Source of the DNA: Favolaschia claudopus
Taxonomy: Eukaryota; Basidiomycota; Agaricomycetes; Agaricales; Mycenaceae
Assembly (NCBI GenBank): GCA_037176885.1
Contig: JAWWNJ010000030.1
Coordinates: 1,612,001-1,676,000 of the forward strand
DNA length: 64,000 bases
Direction of reading: 5' to 3'
The notes beneath the pieces are model-generated. The model was not told the origin of the DNA and did not search any database. It saw nothing but the letters and a program-made list of their open reading frames with translations. Of the stretch, positions 22,042 to 34,200 are shown piece by piece. How positions within the stretch are numbered: the stretch's first letter is position 1; each line of letters begins with the position of its first letter. A program made the position numbers and the translations under genes.

Positions 22042-25000
22042 TTGATGAATGCTACAGGAAGTAACAAGGAAGTAAGCCTCATGCTGGCCTCATGTAAGTA
22101 TCTGCATGTCGTGTATGCCCCGGTCCCGGCCTACAGAATGGGGAGCTTTCAAGTGTCTTTTTACTGGAGTTGTACACAGATTGAGTGTTAAGATTGTATG
22201 AGCAGAATAAGGGCTTTTCTCAAATCGGTCACAATTCCCACACAGTATGTCCCTAATTCTTCATCTCCAAGGGGAAAATTCAGATTTTGGAAATGAGGGA
22301 GATGTCATCGGCTGAACCAGGCGTTGGGGCCCTTCAGGCCCCCGGTCACTACCATATAGGTCCGTAGCCCTCATAGAGTAAAACAACGTCCAATTTCAGA
22401 GGTCTATTTCGCGAACCAGCCACAGGAAGGAGGTTCTGGGTCGCTGAAGCGAAGCAGCTGCTCAAAACTAAGCGTTTCCCGCAATTTCCAGGAAAGAATC
22501 GCCTTTTTTGCAAGGGGGAACCGATCCGCGAAATCTACACTAAGGGTCGAAGTTTTTTTCTCAGCGAAATGGCGGACCCCCCACCCTTCTCAATTACGGA
22601 ATTCCTTTTTTGGTCAGCCATCAAACGGCTTTGCAGCCCTTGATTCAACGAATTTTGGCTTGGAAACCTTGCATGTATAACCCTACAGTACTCTGATGCA
22701 CTTATCTGAGGTTCTACACCATGCTCGAGGTAAAGGAAAGGAAATCTTGCTTGCCCATCATTGATCACGCGGATGTTTACTGTATTTGGAAGTCCTTACC
22801 TCCTGCCGCTATTGAGCGACCTTTTAGCGGGAATGTGGTCAGATTGACTATTAAATCACTGTGAGTGAGATTCAAGAGCTTCTGGAGTCTCCTTCACGTC
22901 AAACACTGCTGCTGGTCAAGGCATTGCTATATTGGGATTGCTCGATGCGCAATCAAATTTCCCGATAAAGGAATATTGTACCCCCCCTCTAACTCAAGAA
23001 CCACTGTGAGCCTCAATGTCAATGAAGTGGAATCTTACTCAGATTTTGTTCTAGTTTCATATTTTGAGGTTTATTAACTATCTGAAATTCCAAAGCCCCT
23101 TGCTTTTTTGACGTCCCCAGAGCGCCATCAATGTCAAAAAATACAGTAAATCAGCCAAAGTCGCCCGACGGACAAATTTGGTAGTGACCGGGGGCCTGGC
23201 CCTTCCCGACAGCTGTCCTGGGAAGGCGGTGATTGGGGGAACAGTCGAAATGATGTGGTGTTTATAATTGGGTATCTCAGCGTATCTCCGAGCCATCGAT
23301 GTGAAGGAGTTGAGGCGAGAGGAGAGAGAGGAAGTGACGGCAAAAAAATAATGTGATACTCGTGGTGCGAATAAGTCATGGTCTTAGCGCGATCTTGGCC
23401 GGGAGGGTAGAATTTGAAGTGCTAGGTCCTCTGGGACTTGACCAATAACCCGATTCCGGCCATCAATCTCATCACAATATCTTGATGTACTGCCATATTT
23501 CGCTGAATAGTGGAAACACTATAGATCCTAGATTTCCAACGCAGCAAGATAATTTTTCAGGCCAAATCCAAAGGCACAGGCACATAGGCCGGATAGAACT
23601 GACTGTGTACCCAACTTGAATCATGTGAAAAGATGGAGCCGTTCGCGAGATATCGCGCTGCCAAGTTGGCCAAAAATGCCAAAAATGGGAAAAACGGTGA
23701 AAATCAGGCAACTTGAAGGCGCCATATCTCGCGAACGGCTGCAATTTTTTACACCAGTCAAGTTGTGAACCCTGTCCATTCACCAGCCCCTATAACATGA
23801 CACATGCAGATAGTCCCAGAAAAAGTTTCCTGCCGAGTTGAAAATTTAGGGTTGCAATGTGTTGCCTTTTATGGCACTTAATCAATTCTTTTCGATGAAA
23901 TTGTTGGCCGGAAACAGACCATTGGACTACATTGCATGCGGCATGTTGAATCGGCCCAGGATCCACTCACACGGGCAGGATCGAGCTGAATACCCGGGGC
24001 TCGCGACGTAATCGCACCACGAGTATTGGCTTGTCTTGATCTCGATCATCATTTCTTTCGCAAAATTTGTCCGGTCTGCTCGTCGAGTGGATCGTGCATA
24101 GTTGCTTTATTCTTCTTTATTATCCTTGCCCGAACCAACGAGGTATATACTTTTAAGTCGCAAATTTATTTTTCTTGTTATCCACCCGATAGCAGCCCGA
24201 AAGTGCCCGATCATGACAACTATCGAGGTTTTATGGTGCGACCGGGCCACTATCGGGCACGGTGGGGTATATGGTGATTGTAGCTGTTGGAGGTGGACAT
24301 GATAGGCAGTGAGATGCGAAAGCGGTCTAAATGGGAAGCGGCGATACGGGTGTTCTGTGGTGAGGGGTATGCTGGGGTTTCGGATACGTCAACAGCCCGG
24401 TAAATTGAAGTAAGTACCACTCCCCCACGCGCGCATTGAGATAAAGCACCACCCAGTTCAATATATGGAGTCGGCTCCACCGCCAAGCAGGGCCAAACAA
24501 ATGACACTCGTCTTACGATCGTCATGCCCCACTCACCTCTTCCACTACCATGCCTCCACGACGTCCTCTCGTGCGCCGCTCGAGCTCAAACATCACCCAT
24601 GTATTGGGCTCTGAGTCTGAATACCAGGCCTTTACTTGAAAGAAATCATCTTCCATCGCATCCCCTAAAAGCCCTCGCGTCCGCCGACCTCTTACTTCAC
24701 TCCTTGCACCGCCGTCTCAGGCCAGAGGCTTTGTCAGAGGAATTTGGGAGGACAAAGAAAAGACTTTTCAGGGTGCTGGGGTGTTGAGTTCTTCGGGTGC
24801 GTCTGGAACGGCTTCTCTTCTCATTTCCAAGATAGGCCGCGTCCATGCGCATCTAGCTGTGGCCGTGACGAGTCACAAAGTCACAATTTACACCATCTCC
24901 CTTATATCTCAACAACGAAGACGAAATTAAAAAATCTGTTCCGTAAATCGATAGCGAAGTCCTTCAGCTAGGCTGTCCCAAAATTACAGGGAATTCCGCC

Positions 25001-25247
25001 GATATTCGAGAGACTAGATAGATTTTTCGTGGAAAATTTGGATAACATCTCAGTTCAACGCCCGACTTTCGGGGGGATTTTGGTCAGAAAAGTATCCAAA
25101 GTTGCGAGTGAAGTATCTACAGTACAGATGTGAATAATATAGGTATAGAAAACAAAGTTGAGGCAGAGCAGAATGCTGTCGGTGGTAGACACGATCAGCT
25201 GATCTGATTTTGATCCTGACCACTTCGTCGCGTCTCAAAGGGAGCTC
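22042..25247. other. No recognisable gene
   Basis: About 3.2 kb without a convincing coding region. Short open frames on both strands lack motifs and splice support. Near 23640-23740 two copies of GCGAGATATCGCGC-like sequence occur in opposite orientation (CGTTCGCGAGATATCG and CCATATCTCGCGAACGG), a possible small inverted repeat. Confidence 0.35.
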
Positions 25248-25720
25248 ATGCCGCCCTCAAAACGCAAAGCGCAGCGCGCAGGACTAAAACAAGGACGTTA
25301 TGGGCACTCTAAGCTATCCAAAGGTAGCAAGGAAAACGTAAGAAACGAGGAATTGGACGTGCAGCGAAGACCAATCGTACCTTGCAGTTCACCGTCTACA
25401 TGGCCAATGCAGCAGTGGAAGAATCCGACTCGGAGGATTCTGAGGACCCCGGCACTAGCTTCTCTTCTATGGCACCCTTTCCGAGCCGACAGAACCGAGC
25501 CACGGACCCGAAGAAAGAAGACCAGCCTCACCGGTCCCTCCATTACGTCCTGCGTCCCCGTTTCCCGACAACGACATCGTTCTCCCTGATCTAGAGCCCG
25601 TATCCGACGACGAAGATGAAGAGGAGGAAGAGAATCTTGCGGACGACGAAGAGGACGAACGCGTCTTGGAGACGAGGACTTTGTCGGCCGGGGGATCGTC
25701 GGCGAGGTCGTTCTCGCGGA
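25248..25720 (+). CDS. Hypothetical protein N-terminus, frameshifted or spliced
   Basis: Begins MPPSKRKAQRAGLKQGR and continues with SKGSKENVRNEELD, a basic nuclear-type start. A frame change near 25400 leads to an acidic stretch EESDSEDSEDPG, and later SDDEDEEEEENLADDEED near 25600. The composition suggests a real but broken gene. The opposite strand is also open (25467-26054), and I cannot tell which is functional. Confidence 0.3.
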
Positions 25721-26054
25721 CTTGGTAGGTGACGATAGAGGGAAGAGGGTGGTCGGGGAACCAATGGCCTTGCCCACCTTCGGCATCGAAGTAGGCCCAC
25801 TTCTCGCCGGAGGGACAATTGGCGTTGAGAAGGGTAGCAAAGGCATGGTATCCCCACGGCATGTTCTTGAGAACCGCCATGGGAGTGGAGGGTTTGTTGA
25901 ATAGGTAATTGAAGAAGATGTAGATGCGAACTAGGTCCGCAGGAATGACGAGGGAAGTGTCATGGTCGGGATCGTAGAGGGTGAAGGTGTTAACGGGTCT
26001 TTCCCCACCGATGTCGTTCCCGACTCCAAATTTGCGGAGTTCAACAAAACCCAT
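25467..26054 (-). CDS. Hypothetical protein fragment with Ser-rich tail
   Basis: The minus-strand frame has a well-mixed amino acid composition (FTLYDPDHDTSLVIPADLV, then GEKWAYFDAEGGQGHWFPD) followed by a low-complexity Ser/Arg tail. That tail is antisense to the acidic tract of the plus-strand frame. I recognise no family. It begins where the gypsy gag frame ends, so it may be host or transposon-derived sequence joined by rearrangement. Confidence 0.35.
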   Translation of the reverse strand: MGFVELRKFGVGNDIGGERPVNTFTLYDPDHDTSLVIPADLVRIYIFFNYLFNKPSTPMAVLKNMPWGYHAFATLLNANCPSGEKWAYFDAEGGQGHWFPDHPLPSIVTYQVRENDLADDPPADKVLVSKTRSSSSSSARFSSSSSSSSSDTGSRSGRTMSLSGNGDAGRNGGTGEAGLLSSGPWLGSVGSERVP

Positions 26055-26299
26055 TTACTCCAACATGTCGATAAATACACATCTGCGAAGGAATGGTTTC
26101 GCCATGGGGGTGTTCGTGAGGCGTAGACGGCTGGGAAATGAACGGGTCAAACCCGTCGGCGCGGATGATGCAAGAAGTGAGCGGGTGAGGCGAGTTTGGG
26201 AGGAAAATAGTGTCGGAGAGGGAAAGATGGTTGGCGAAGAGTTGGATGAAGTAGAAGATGGTGTGGGTGAGCTGGGATCGACGGCCAAGGCCAGGCGGC

Positions 26300-27923
26300 T
26301 TGTTTTTTCATCGTCGTCCACCGCAAAGTCACGTAATGACGTGCGGGGTTCAGTCTTGCAGCTCTGTTCCGCAATCAGTGGCTGTCCGCTTGACAGATCT
26401 TCGACTTCGCTCAGGATCTTGCCTTTCACCTTCATCTCAACGTCTGACTCGACGTCGACACAATGGCTCGATCCCACATCGCTATAGCACGGCTCGACGC
26501 CTGCTATTCCAACGCTACAAGCGCTCACTACAAATGGTTCAAACGGCGTGTCATTGACAACGTCGTCTTCGCTCCGAGTCGAATCAACATAGATGTCTTC
26601 TGAGTCCGTGTATTTCAACGGGAAGTCAAACCGCTCGAAATTTTCATTTCTGGTACTCTCGCCCTCCTCGACTTCCATTGAGAAGGCGATTGACCCTACA
26701 TATAGGGTTTCCAAGACGTCCGAAGGAGCGTACAAGGGGTCATAATCCAAATACACCCCGTGAGTTTGGATCTCGGTTTCTGGATGATTATTCTCAGAAT
26801 CATCAGCGGCTTGTTCATCCGACTCGGCAGAGGCGTTATTAACACGCCCTCCGTTCTCAAGTTCATGTTTTACTTGAACTTCAGAGTTATCTTCGACATA
26901 ATCGTCGACAACATCCTCGGCATTCTCACTGAGGACCTCAGCGGTGTCGCCCTCTGAATCAGAGTTCAACACTAGAAGCCTTTCCGCGTCTTCAGCGCCA
27001 GCAACAACCTTTCTCCAACTGGAGGCTTCTGGGTCCAATTTTTGACGCCATAATTCGATCTGAACATCGTCTCGAAGACTCATCCAGAGAGTGATAACCT
27101 TTTCCTGATTTTCAGGTAAGCCTATCATCGTCCAAAATTGTTCTATCTCAGCGATATGCTCTATTACTGACTTGTTACCTTGATGGCAGCGCGCGAGTTC
27201 GTCTCGCTGTCGCAAGCGGAAATGTCTCGGGAAGCAATAATTAAGCAATTCAAAGAAGAATTTGGTTAATGTCCACTTTTAACAGTCTTGCGCTGATAAA
27301 ATTCGGCAGCCTTTCCTTCAAGGAAATAACTGATGAAGAAGATTTGATCTTCTTCAGATACTTTGCCCATTTGCACGTACGTCGTGCTCTCGCGAACGAA
27401 TTTCAGATATAGATACGTATCCACAGATCCGTCGTATTTGTTCGGTTCAATGGGTTTCAACCGCATCTTAGGTTCATTGGATCGCCTAGATTTTCGTTTA
27501 GAGGTACGCCGGCTTTTCATTCGCCTCCGTTTTGAACTCGACGATGGCCCTTCGACCCCAAGTTCATCAGCGTCGCTCGACGAATCCGATTCAGAAGTGG
27601 AATCGGTTGAAGAGGAACTGGACGAAGAACTGGACGAAGATGGCGACGAGTCGTGCCCAGTCGCACGGCGAATGGTCTGCTCGAGGAGTCCTCCGGCAGA
27701 AAATCTCTCGGGAAACGGTCCCTTCTTGACCTGGTGCGGATGAGGGTTGGGTTCCTTCGATTTCTTCGAAGTTTTCCCAGTGCGCATGTGCTCTTCAATA
27801 CCGTTTAACACAGCACGCTTAGCCTGATTTACCTTTACAGGATTCGACTCGGAATTTAATTCCTTGAGTCGCTTTTTCAAACTCTTGATCTCTCGGGATC
27901 GTTCTTTGGTCTGCGCAGACGAT
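26300..27923 (-). pseudogene. gag: Ty3/gypsy gag, copy 1
   Basis: Reads SSAQTKERSREIKSLKKRL from about 27920, then a Ser/Asp-rich linker, then the capsid-like region KPIEPNKYDGSVDTYLYLKF and DQIFFISYFLEGKAAEFYQR. A frame break at 27249-27265 interrupts the expected KFFxELLNYCFP. It continues with HIAEIEQFWTMIGLPENQEK and an acidic linker with VLETLYVGSIAFSMEVEEGE. It matches the second gag at 36.5-38.0 kb throughout. There is no zinc knuckle in this copy: the knuckle region has been replaced by a Glu/Asp-rich linker. At 27924 the gag stops at the DIRS-like element's repeat, which indicates an insertion. It merges with unrelated sequence near 26300. Confidence 0.75.
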
Positions 27924-28046
27924 GGATTGGCCTGAGCTTCACGAGAGAGAGGGATTTGTAAGCCAAGCCATCATTTATTGGGCTTGAACTCCGAAAACGG
28001 AGCTCGCTGCACTCCACCGAAAAAGGCGGGAGAGCCGAGGCAGCCC
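27924..28046. repeat. 123-bp direct repeat, copy 1 (YR-element end?)
   Basis: Almost identical to 28326-28448 in the same orientation, beginning GGATTGGCCTGAGCTTCACG and ending CCGAGGCAGCCC. DIRS/Ngaro elements have split direct repeats at their ends (A1..B1-A2-B2). The neighbouring RT-RNase H makes this the likely explanation. Confidence 0.65.
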
Positions 28047-28325
28047 CCTACGTATCTACCGGGTACAACAACTGTAGCTACGTGAGTGCGCATGAAAAAC
28101 AGCAAGATACACTAGGAGTGGGTGGGTGGGACAAAAAATGAGCTATAACGGCAGCGGGGCAGAAGACTAGAGGTGAGGGAGAAGACTAAGGTCGTACGGG
28201 AGGGAGGAGGGGAGTCACCGAGCCGAAAGCACAACGGGGTGGAGGTCGGCGAGACGAAAAAGAGATGGAGCATGTGATAGATGGGATCAGCTTTGCCAAT
28301 CCCGCTGGTCTCTTCAGACCTTTCA

Positions 28326-28448
28326 GGATTGGCCTGAGCTTCACGAGAGAGAGGGATTTGTAAGCCAAGCCATCATTTATTGGGCTTGAACTCCGAAAAC
28401 GGAGCTCGCTGCACTCCACCGAAAAAGGCGGGAGAGCCGAGGCAGCCC
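28326..28448. repeat. 123-bp direct repeat, copy 2
   Basis: Second copy of the repeat at 27924-28046. Unique sequence of 279 bp lies between the copies. It is followed within about 180 bp by the end of the RT-RNase H frame. Confidence 0.65.
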
Positions 28449-28620
28449 ACAACCAACAGCTCACCATGAAGCAGCCACAGGCGGGCGAAAACAGGGTGAA
28501 GCGCCAGAGACTCCACAAAAAGAAGGGAGAAGTGAGCATGGGAGGAGGGGGAAGAACAGGAAGAGAGGTGGATGAAGGTGGGGAGGTGAGGGGAGGTTGG
28601 GCGCAGGGAGGACAGCAAGG

Positions 28621-29700
28621 TCAGAGATGGGGGCGCAAGGAAGGGGAAACAATAATGGAAGAGGGGGAGACGGCGAATGCGGCAGGCCGAGTACCAGATT
28701 TTGGAAGTGGCCATAGAGGACGCAACTCAGCAAGAGTGAGCCATTTGAAGCGGGAGAGGGCATCAGCGATTGCGTTTTCATCTTTGGGGATCCATAGTGG
28801 ACGGAAGGTGAAGTCGTGATGTACAGCAAGAAGAGCAAATGCCCGGAACAGAGCCTGAGTGGGCGGGTGGTCAATGGAGCCAGACTGTAGGCAGGTAGAG
28901 ATTGCCTCGTTATCAATACGAAAGACAATCTCGAAACCGGTCCAGCAGTGACCCCAAATCTGCGCAGCACGCAGGACAGCACGCATCTCCTTCCAATGGA
29001 TTGGATGGCGACGATAACGCCCTGGCACTGGCTCAGTGAAGAACACGTCACTGTTTCCCCAATGACCGCCAATACCAAGCTTGCCGCTGGCATCAGTGAA
29101 GACCTCAAAGCTGACACGAGGAGGGCCAATGACATAAATGCCATTGAAAGTGGGCAGAAATGAATTCCACCATGCAATGTCAAGCTTGGCGGAGGCAGGA
29201 AGGCGACGACGTTGACGGCGGGGAAGAAGGGCGAGAGTACGCAGGAAGTCCCGGATGCGACGGGTGAAAAAGCGACCGACCGGGATCACGGACTGAGCGA
29301 ATACAAGATGGCCACACAACTGTTCAAGGTCGTAGTGGCTGGCGGAACCGCGAGATAGACACCGATCAAGCAGCAGAAGCAGCCGATCAAGCTTGTCCTT
29401 GGGAAGGCGTGCCTGCATCTTCACAGTGTCGAGCTCGATACCGAGAAACTCGAGGCAGTGAGTGGGCCCCTGTTCCTTGTCACTGGATACGGAAAACCCA
29501 AGCTCCGCAGCAACAGAGCGGAAAACAGCACGGCCATGCTCAGCGTATGCCAAATCCCTGGAGGCAGGAGTGACATTGATCCAGTCATCCAAGTAGTGCT
29601 GGATGAGCTTCATGACCTCATCACGAGAGAGTAAAATCCAGTGATGAGCCTCCGCAAAATAATTGTACTCGTCATCACAGAAAGTGACCGAAAATTCGAT
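28621..29700 (-). pseudogene. DIRS/Ngaro-like RT-RNase H, 5'-truncated
   Basis: The frame becomes meaningful near 29660 with FAEAHHWIL and the catalytic QHYLDDWINV. Then come EFLGIELDTVKMQARLP and DLEQLCGHLVFAQSVIPVGR, typical of the thumb of DIRS/Ngaro reverse transcriptases. The RNase H part follows: FEVFTDASGKLGIGGHW (first catalytic Asp), HWKEMRAVLRA (Glu), FRIDNEAIS (Asp) and ENAIADALSRF (final Asp). The fingers region with motif A is missing, because unrelated sequence and then the CACTG MITE lie upstream of about 29700. No tyrosine recombinase domain is present between the RNase H end and the direct repeat at 28448, so the element is not autonomous. Confidence 0.8.
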
Positions 29701-29832
29701 TTTTGAGCTGTAAATCGGTAGTATTTTTGAGAGCAATGTACATGGGCTCAATCCTTGGCATCTATTTACCTTCAATAAACCAATTTTTCTGCCCAAAAAC
29801 ACTGCGTAGTTTCTGAACTTCGATAATAATCT

Positions 29833-30580
29833 CACTGTGGTTTCCGAACCCCCTGACTTTCCCATAGTCGGTTCACAAGGTTTTAATGGGAAATTCACTG
29901 AAAAACTTTGTGAATTTCACTATGAAGTTGTGAATTTCACGGAGATATTTTCACTGGGTCCAACTATGTGAATGGGACATTCCATGGTGTTAATTCACAT
30001 GGTTTTAGAATGATATCCACCACATATTCCAATGAAAACTTTTTTCACTGTGTTGGATTCCCTTCCAATGCTCCGGGAATTCACTTGAAAAGTATGTGAA
30101 AACACAATGGAAACTGCATGAAAAATCTATTACTCACTCCTCGCTTTGCCCACTATCAAACCTACAAGTATTGGTTGCACTCCATCTGTACTGAGGTACT
30201 TATACCACTACTTATTAAGCTACATTGCTTAAACTATCCAAATTGACTATGTTACTGCATTAGGAACACAACCAGTACTGATGACCAGAATCATGTACCG
30301 TGTTCCGGGCAACTTGAACTCCATGAATTCCACGAGGTGCATGGGTGAATTTCAAAGACTCGCCTGGAAGCCAGGAATGAATTTTTTGAGCAGTTTTCAC
30401 ACAACTGCATTCATTCAATTTTCAAGCGAAATTCACATAGTTCATATTGGCCTAACATAATTATGTGAATGAGCTACGTGAAGTTACAACCCCCTGAATC
30501 TGAATTCACTAGATAATCCCATGAATTGTGGAATTCATGGTCCGGCTATGGGAAATTCAGGGGGTTCTACTTCCTCAGTG
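29833..30580. mobile_element. CACTG-ended non-autonomous DNA transposon, copy 2 (748 bp)
   Basis: The ends CACTGTGG and CCTCAGTG are inverted. Further in, AACCCCCTGAxTTTCCCATA is shared by both. ATCT flanks both ends (29829-29832 and 30581-30584), a 4-bp rather than 3-bp match. The interior aligns with copy 1 at 2.4-3.2 kb, for example CAACCAGTACTGATGACCrG near 30259 and 2837. It is rich in TGAATTTCAC-type palindromes. No coding capacity. Confidence 0.75.
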
Positions 30581-30863
30581 ATCTCGTCACTTGAGAATTC
30601 AAGGAAATCGAAAAGATTGATGCAGGCAAGGATGGGATTGGCATATAGTTAGCGGTTTTATGACTGGATGTAGTAGATGTGCATAGAATGCTTCCCTGAA
30701 ACGAGGTTCAGGTCAAAGCAATATCTGCAAATGCATATTTGGACTATTTTAATTTTATCGAACATCACACGAGCCGTCACTTTTGAGTACCGAAACTTTT
30801 TCAAGGCAGGAAGTCAGATTCTGGAACAAATTTGGTTCAAATTTTCAAATAATAGCAAGACAA

Positions 30864-31230
30864 CATTCTCGCTCGCATTCGAGTCGAGAACACCAAAGTC
30901 CACGTTGGTATCAAGCAACGGGACAAACGATAACTCAGCGCTTTCCTGAGCAGGAGAAGCGAGAGTATCAACCACCTGAGAAGGTGGGGGACTACCAACC
31001 CGAGTGGATTGGGGACTACCCGCCCGAGTGGGCGGGGACGAAACAACCCGACTGAATAACAGTTCGGGAGTAACGTTATGCGCCTTGGGCGAACCCAAAG
31101 ACGCGGGAGCAAAATGCTCTGGAGCGCGATGCTCGGGGGAAGGGGAAGAAGAAACAGAAGAAGAGGAAGACGTACCACGCTCCGACTGTTCTTCAACAGT
31201 GACACGAGAGCCCCGAGTAATAGCCCGAGT
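30864..31230 (-). repeat. 367-bp direct repeat: truncated gag 5' coding segment
   Basis: Nearly identical to 41301-41667, same orientation, 10,437 bp away. It encodes on the minus strand the same Ser/Pro-rich peptide (EHRAPEHFAPASLGSPKA..) as the gag start at 41.7 kb. Here it is joined abruptly to the 3' end of the pol frame at 31231. Downstream (30581-30863) I see nothing recognisable. Confidence 0.8.
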
Positions 31231-31253
31231 TCATCAAATTTTGATCCCCGCTG

Positions 31254-34200
31254 TCAGAGGACTTTGAGTCCGCCCTTGACTTCGCGTCGCGGCGTTCTCT
31301 CGACTTCGCGTCGAGACGGCTTGACTTCAATAGGCAACTTCGATTTCTGTTTGGTACTCCCGCCCTCCTTTGCTTCGCCTGAGGAAGCAAAGTTCTTCTC
31401 GTTAGCGGCACGAGTCATCGACCGCAAGACACGACCCTCCTGGGTATGTCTTGCATCTGCAACCTTCTTCTTGAGCTCCTGCTCGGCAGCGCGAGTAGCA
31501 GACCTCAAGACTCGGTCGCTCCCCATAGCCTTGGCTTCAGCACCCGCAAAAACCGGCATCGAAATAGAGTGGATTTCGAGGGAGTCGTTGTCGACGACAT
31601 CATGGTACGTGTACTCGCTTCTCGCGCGCACAGTTCCTGGAGCCTCATTCGAATAGATGCGAGATAGCGCGTCGGCGAGAACATTCTCAGTCCCCGGCAC
31701 ATACACGACCTCAAAATCAAACTCGGCAATTTTTTCTATCCACCGAGCTTGTCGACCCGACAAGTTCTTCTGATTCATGAGATGAATCAAGCCCTTGTGG
31801 TCAGTAATCCATTTGAAATGGAATCCTTGCAGTATGTCGCGATGCCTCAGCATCGCTTCAATTCCAGCTAACATTTCAATTTCATGCACAGGATAATTCT
31901 GCTGCGCCGAGTTGAGTTTTGCGCTGTAAAATGCAGCGACTTTTGCTGACTTCCAATCAGCACCTTGAGAGACAACCCCAGCAATCGCTGAGCTCGATCC
32001 GTCGGTTATCAGGAATGCAGGGTCAGCATTTGGTCCGTACTTCAACGGAACACGACGATGAGCACGAGATTGGTGCGTTATTCTCTTACAATCTTCAAAT
32101 GCACGCTGCTGAGTATAACCCCAGCGAAACGGCACAGTATCTCCAGTCAAACCATGGAGAATACCCATCGGCTCGCGAATACGAGCCAAATCGTCAGCCA
32201 GATATCCAACTGACCCGAGAAAACCACGGAGTAAGTCCCGGTTAGTTGGAGTTTTCCAGTTCATGACGCTGTCAACCTTATCAAGATCCATTCGAATCTC
32301 GTCGTCATCAACGATACGACCCAGAACCTTGAGTTCTGGCTTCAAAAATTGAAGCTTATGTTCGCTAAGATACAGCGTTTCACGCTTCAACACGTCAATT
32401 ATTGCTTTAACATGTTTTATATGATCATCTAGAGTCTCCGAGTAGATGATAATGTCGTCTAAATAGACATCCATGAACATCCCAATGAAATCTGAGAAAA
32501 GGTAATTCATCAGTGACTGGTAAGTCGCAGGCGCATTGCAATCGCCTATCTGAATGACCAGACTGACCATATTTCCATCAGGAGTCGTCACCGTGGTACG
32601 GTCGACGTGTTCAGGGACGATACGAATCTGTTCGTATGCGTCTTGTCCGTCAATCAACGACCGATACTTGCATCGAGCAACACGGCGCAAGATACCCTCT
32701 ATATCCGGCAGCGGGGAGGACAACTTGTGCGTGTTTTTATTGCGTGCTCGCAAGTCCACGACGGTGCGTAATTTCGGCGTATTGATCTTCGCTTTCGGAA
32801 TTAACAACATTGGCACAGTGTTGCCCGAACTGGTTACTTTCCAACGACCAGTCTTCAAGTAATTCCGACGTTTTTCATCCCACTGAGGACGAAGAGCCTC
32901 AGGGCACCGAGACGGCCGCCAAGGTAAGATTTTCTTCTCGTCTATGAGAGGAATTGTGTGGTTGATTGCACGCAGCGGAGGTAACGGAGTCTCCGCTGCC
33001 TTCTTGCAGATTGGCTTTGCATATTCAATTAACTCATCGCGAGCTAATCGAACAGCGTCACTCTCGAGTGCAGCTGAGTGCGAATAGATTTTCGCAGTTG
33101 CGATCCCTTCAATAGGTAAGCATTTTGCGCTTCCAACGCAAACCCTAGAAGGGTTCAACTCAATACTAACCTGATGTTGAAACAGCCAAGCTGTCCCAAG
33201 AATCAAGTCATATCCGCTAACGTTTGCGACGTAGAAGGTGCGTGGACACTTAATGTCCTGATACTTAAACTCAACCTCAACAGAGTGATTGACCTTCGAC
33301 CCCGACCCCCGAACCGCAAGCCGAAGGGTAACCGGTCCGCCCAACCCCCGCCGCCCCAACTGTAGCTGATCAGCAATCGAGGTAGATATTAAATCTCCAA
33401 GTGAACCCGAATCAACAAGAGCCCGCGCCGGATGCCCGTTGATGTGAACCACGATAATCAGCGGCTTCGCGACGATTTTGTCGGGGACTCGAGGCATACA
33501 AGCGGTACGCGCGATTCCGTTCACTTGATCTGCGGGAACCTGAATGCCTCCGCAGTATAACACAGATGGTTCAAACCCGTGTTGAGATTTGAGTTCCGCG
33601 AGCATGTTCAACAGAAAAGACAATCTAGGTAGCGCGCTTCGTCTACCAAGTTCTGTTTCAACTGTCTCGCGTTCAATTTCAATTGATTGAATTACTTCAA
33701 ACAATCGGATCTCTTCCTGTGAGTAATTCGTCTCAAGGAGAAGGTAGAGGTAACCAAAGCTATCTTCGGATTCAAATTCGTTCCAATGGCAACTTTGAGC
33801 AAGTTCAACCTTGCGCCTTTTCTGGCGAATCGAATTAATAAAATTGAACCTCCAGTTCATTAGCAAGGCTTCTGGCAAGTCAAGACGCCAGTGACATCCG
33901 TTTTTGTTCGCTCCTGATACCATATAGCATCCAGGGGATTTTTTACGGACATGGTACGTTGAAACTTCCGGGTACTTTTCCAACCGCTCAGGCAAGTACT
34001 GATTTGCTCCGTTGCAGAGCAAGTCATTAATCGGGACCTGATGAAGAGGACGAGGAGCTTCCTCTGGCCTTTCCAACTGACAGAGACGAGCTCTGGCGTA
34101 CCACGCCGCGATCTCGAATTCCTCATCGTATAATTGACCACGAGGTACGATGGTAATTTCGTGGAAATATTCGTCCCATACAGTCCACTGATGAGGAACA

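Noticed and set aside
28461..29183. 240-codon minus frame at 28461-29183 and plus frame at 28466-28819
   Set aside because: Shadows of the RT-RNase H frame and of the repeat region.
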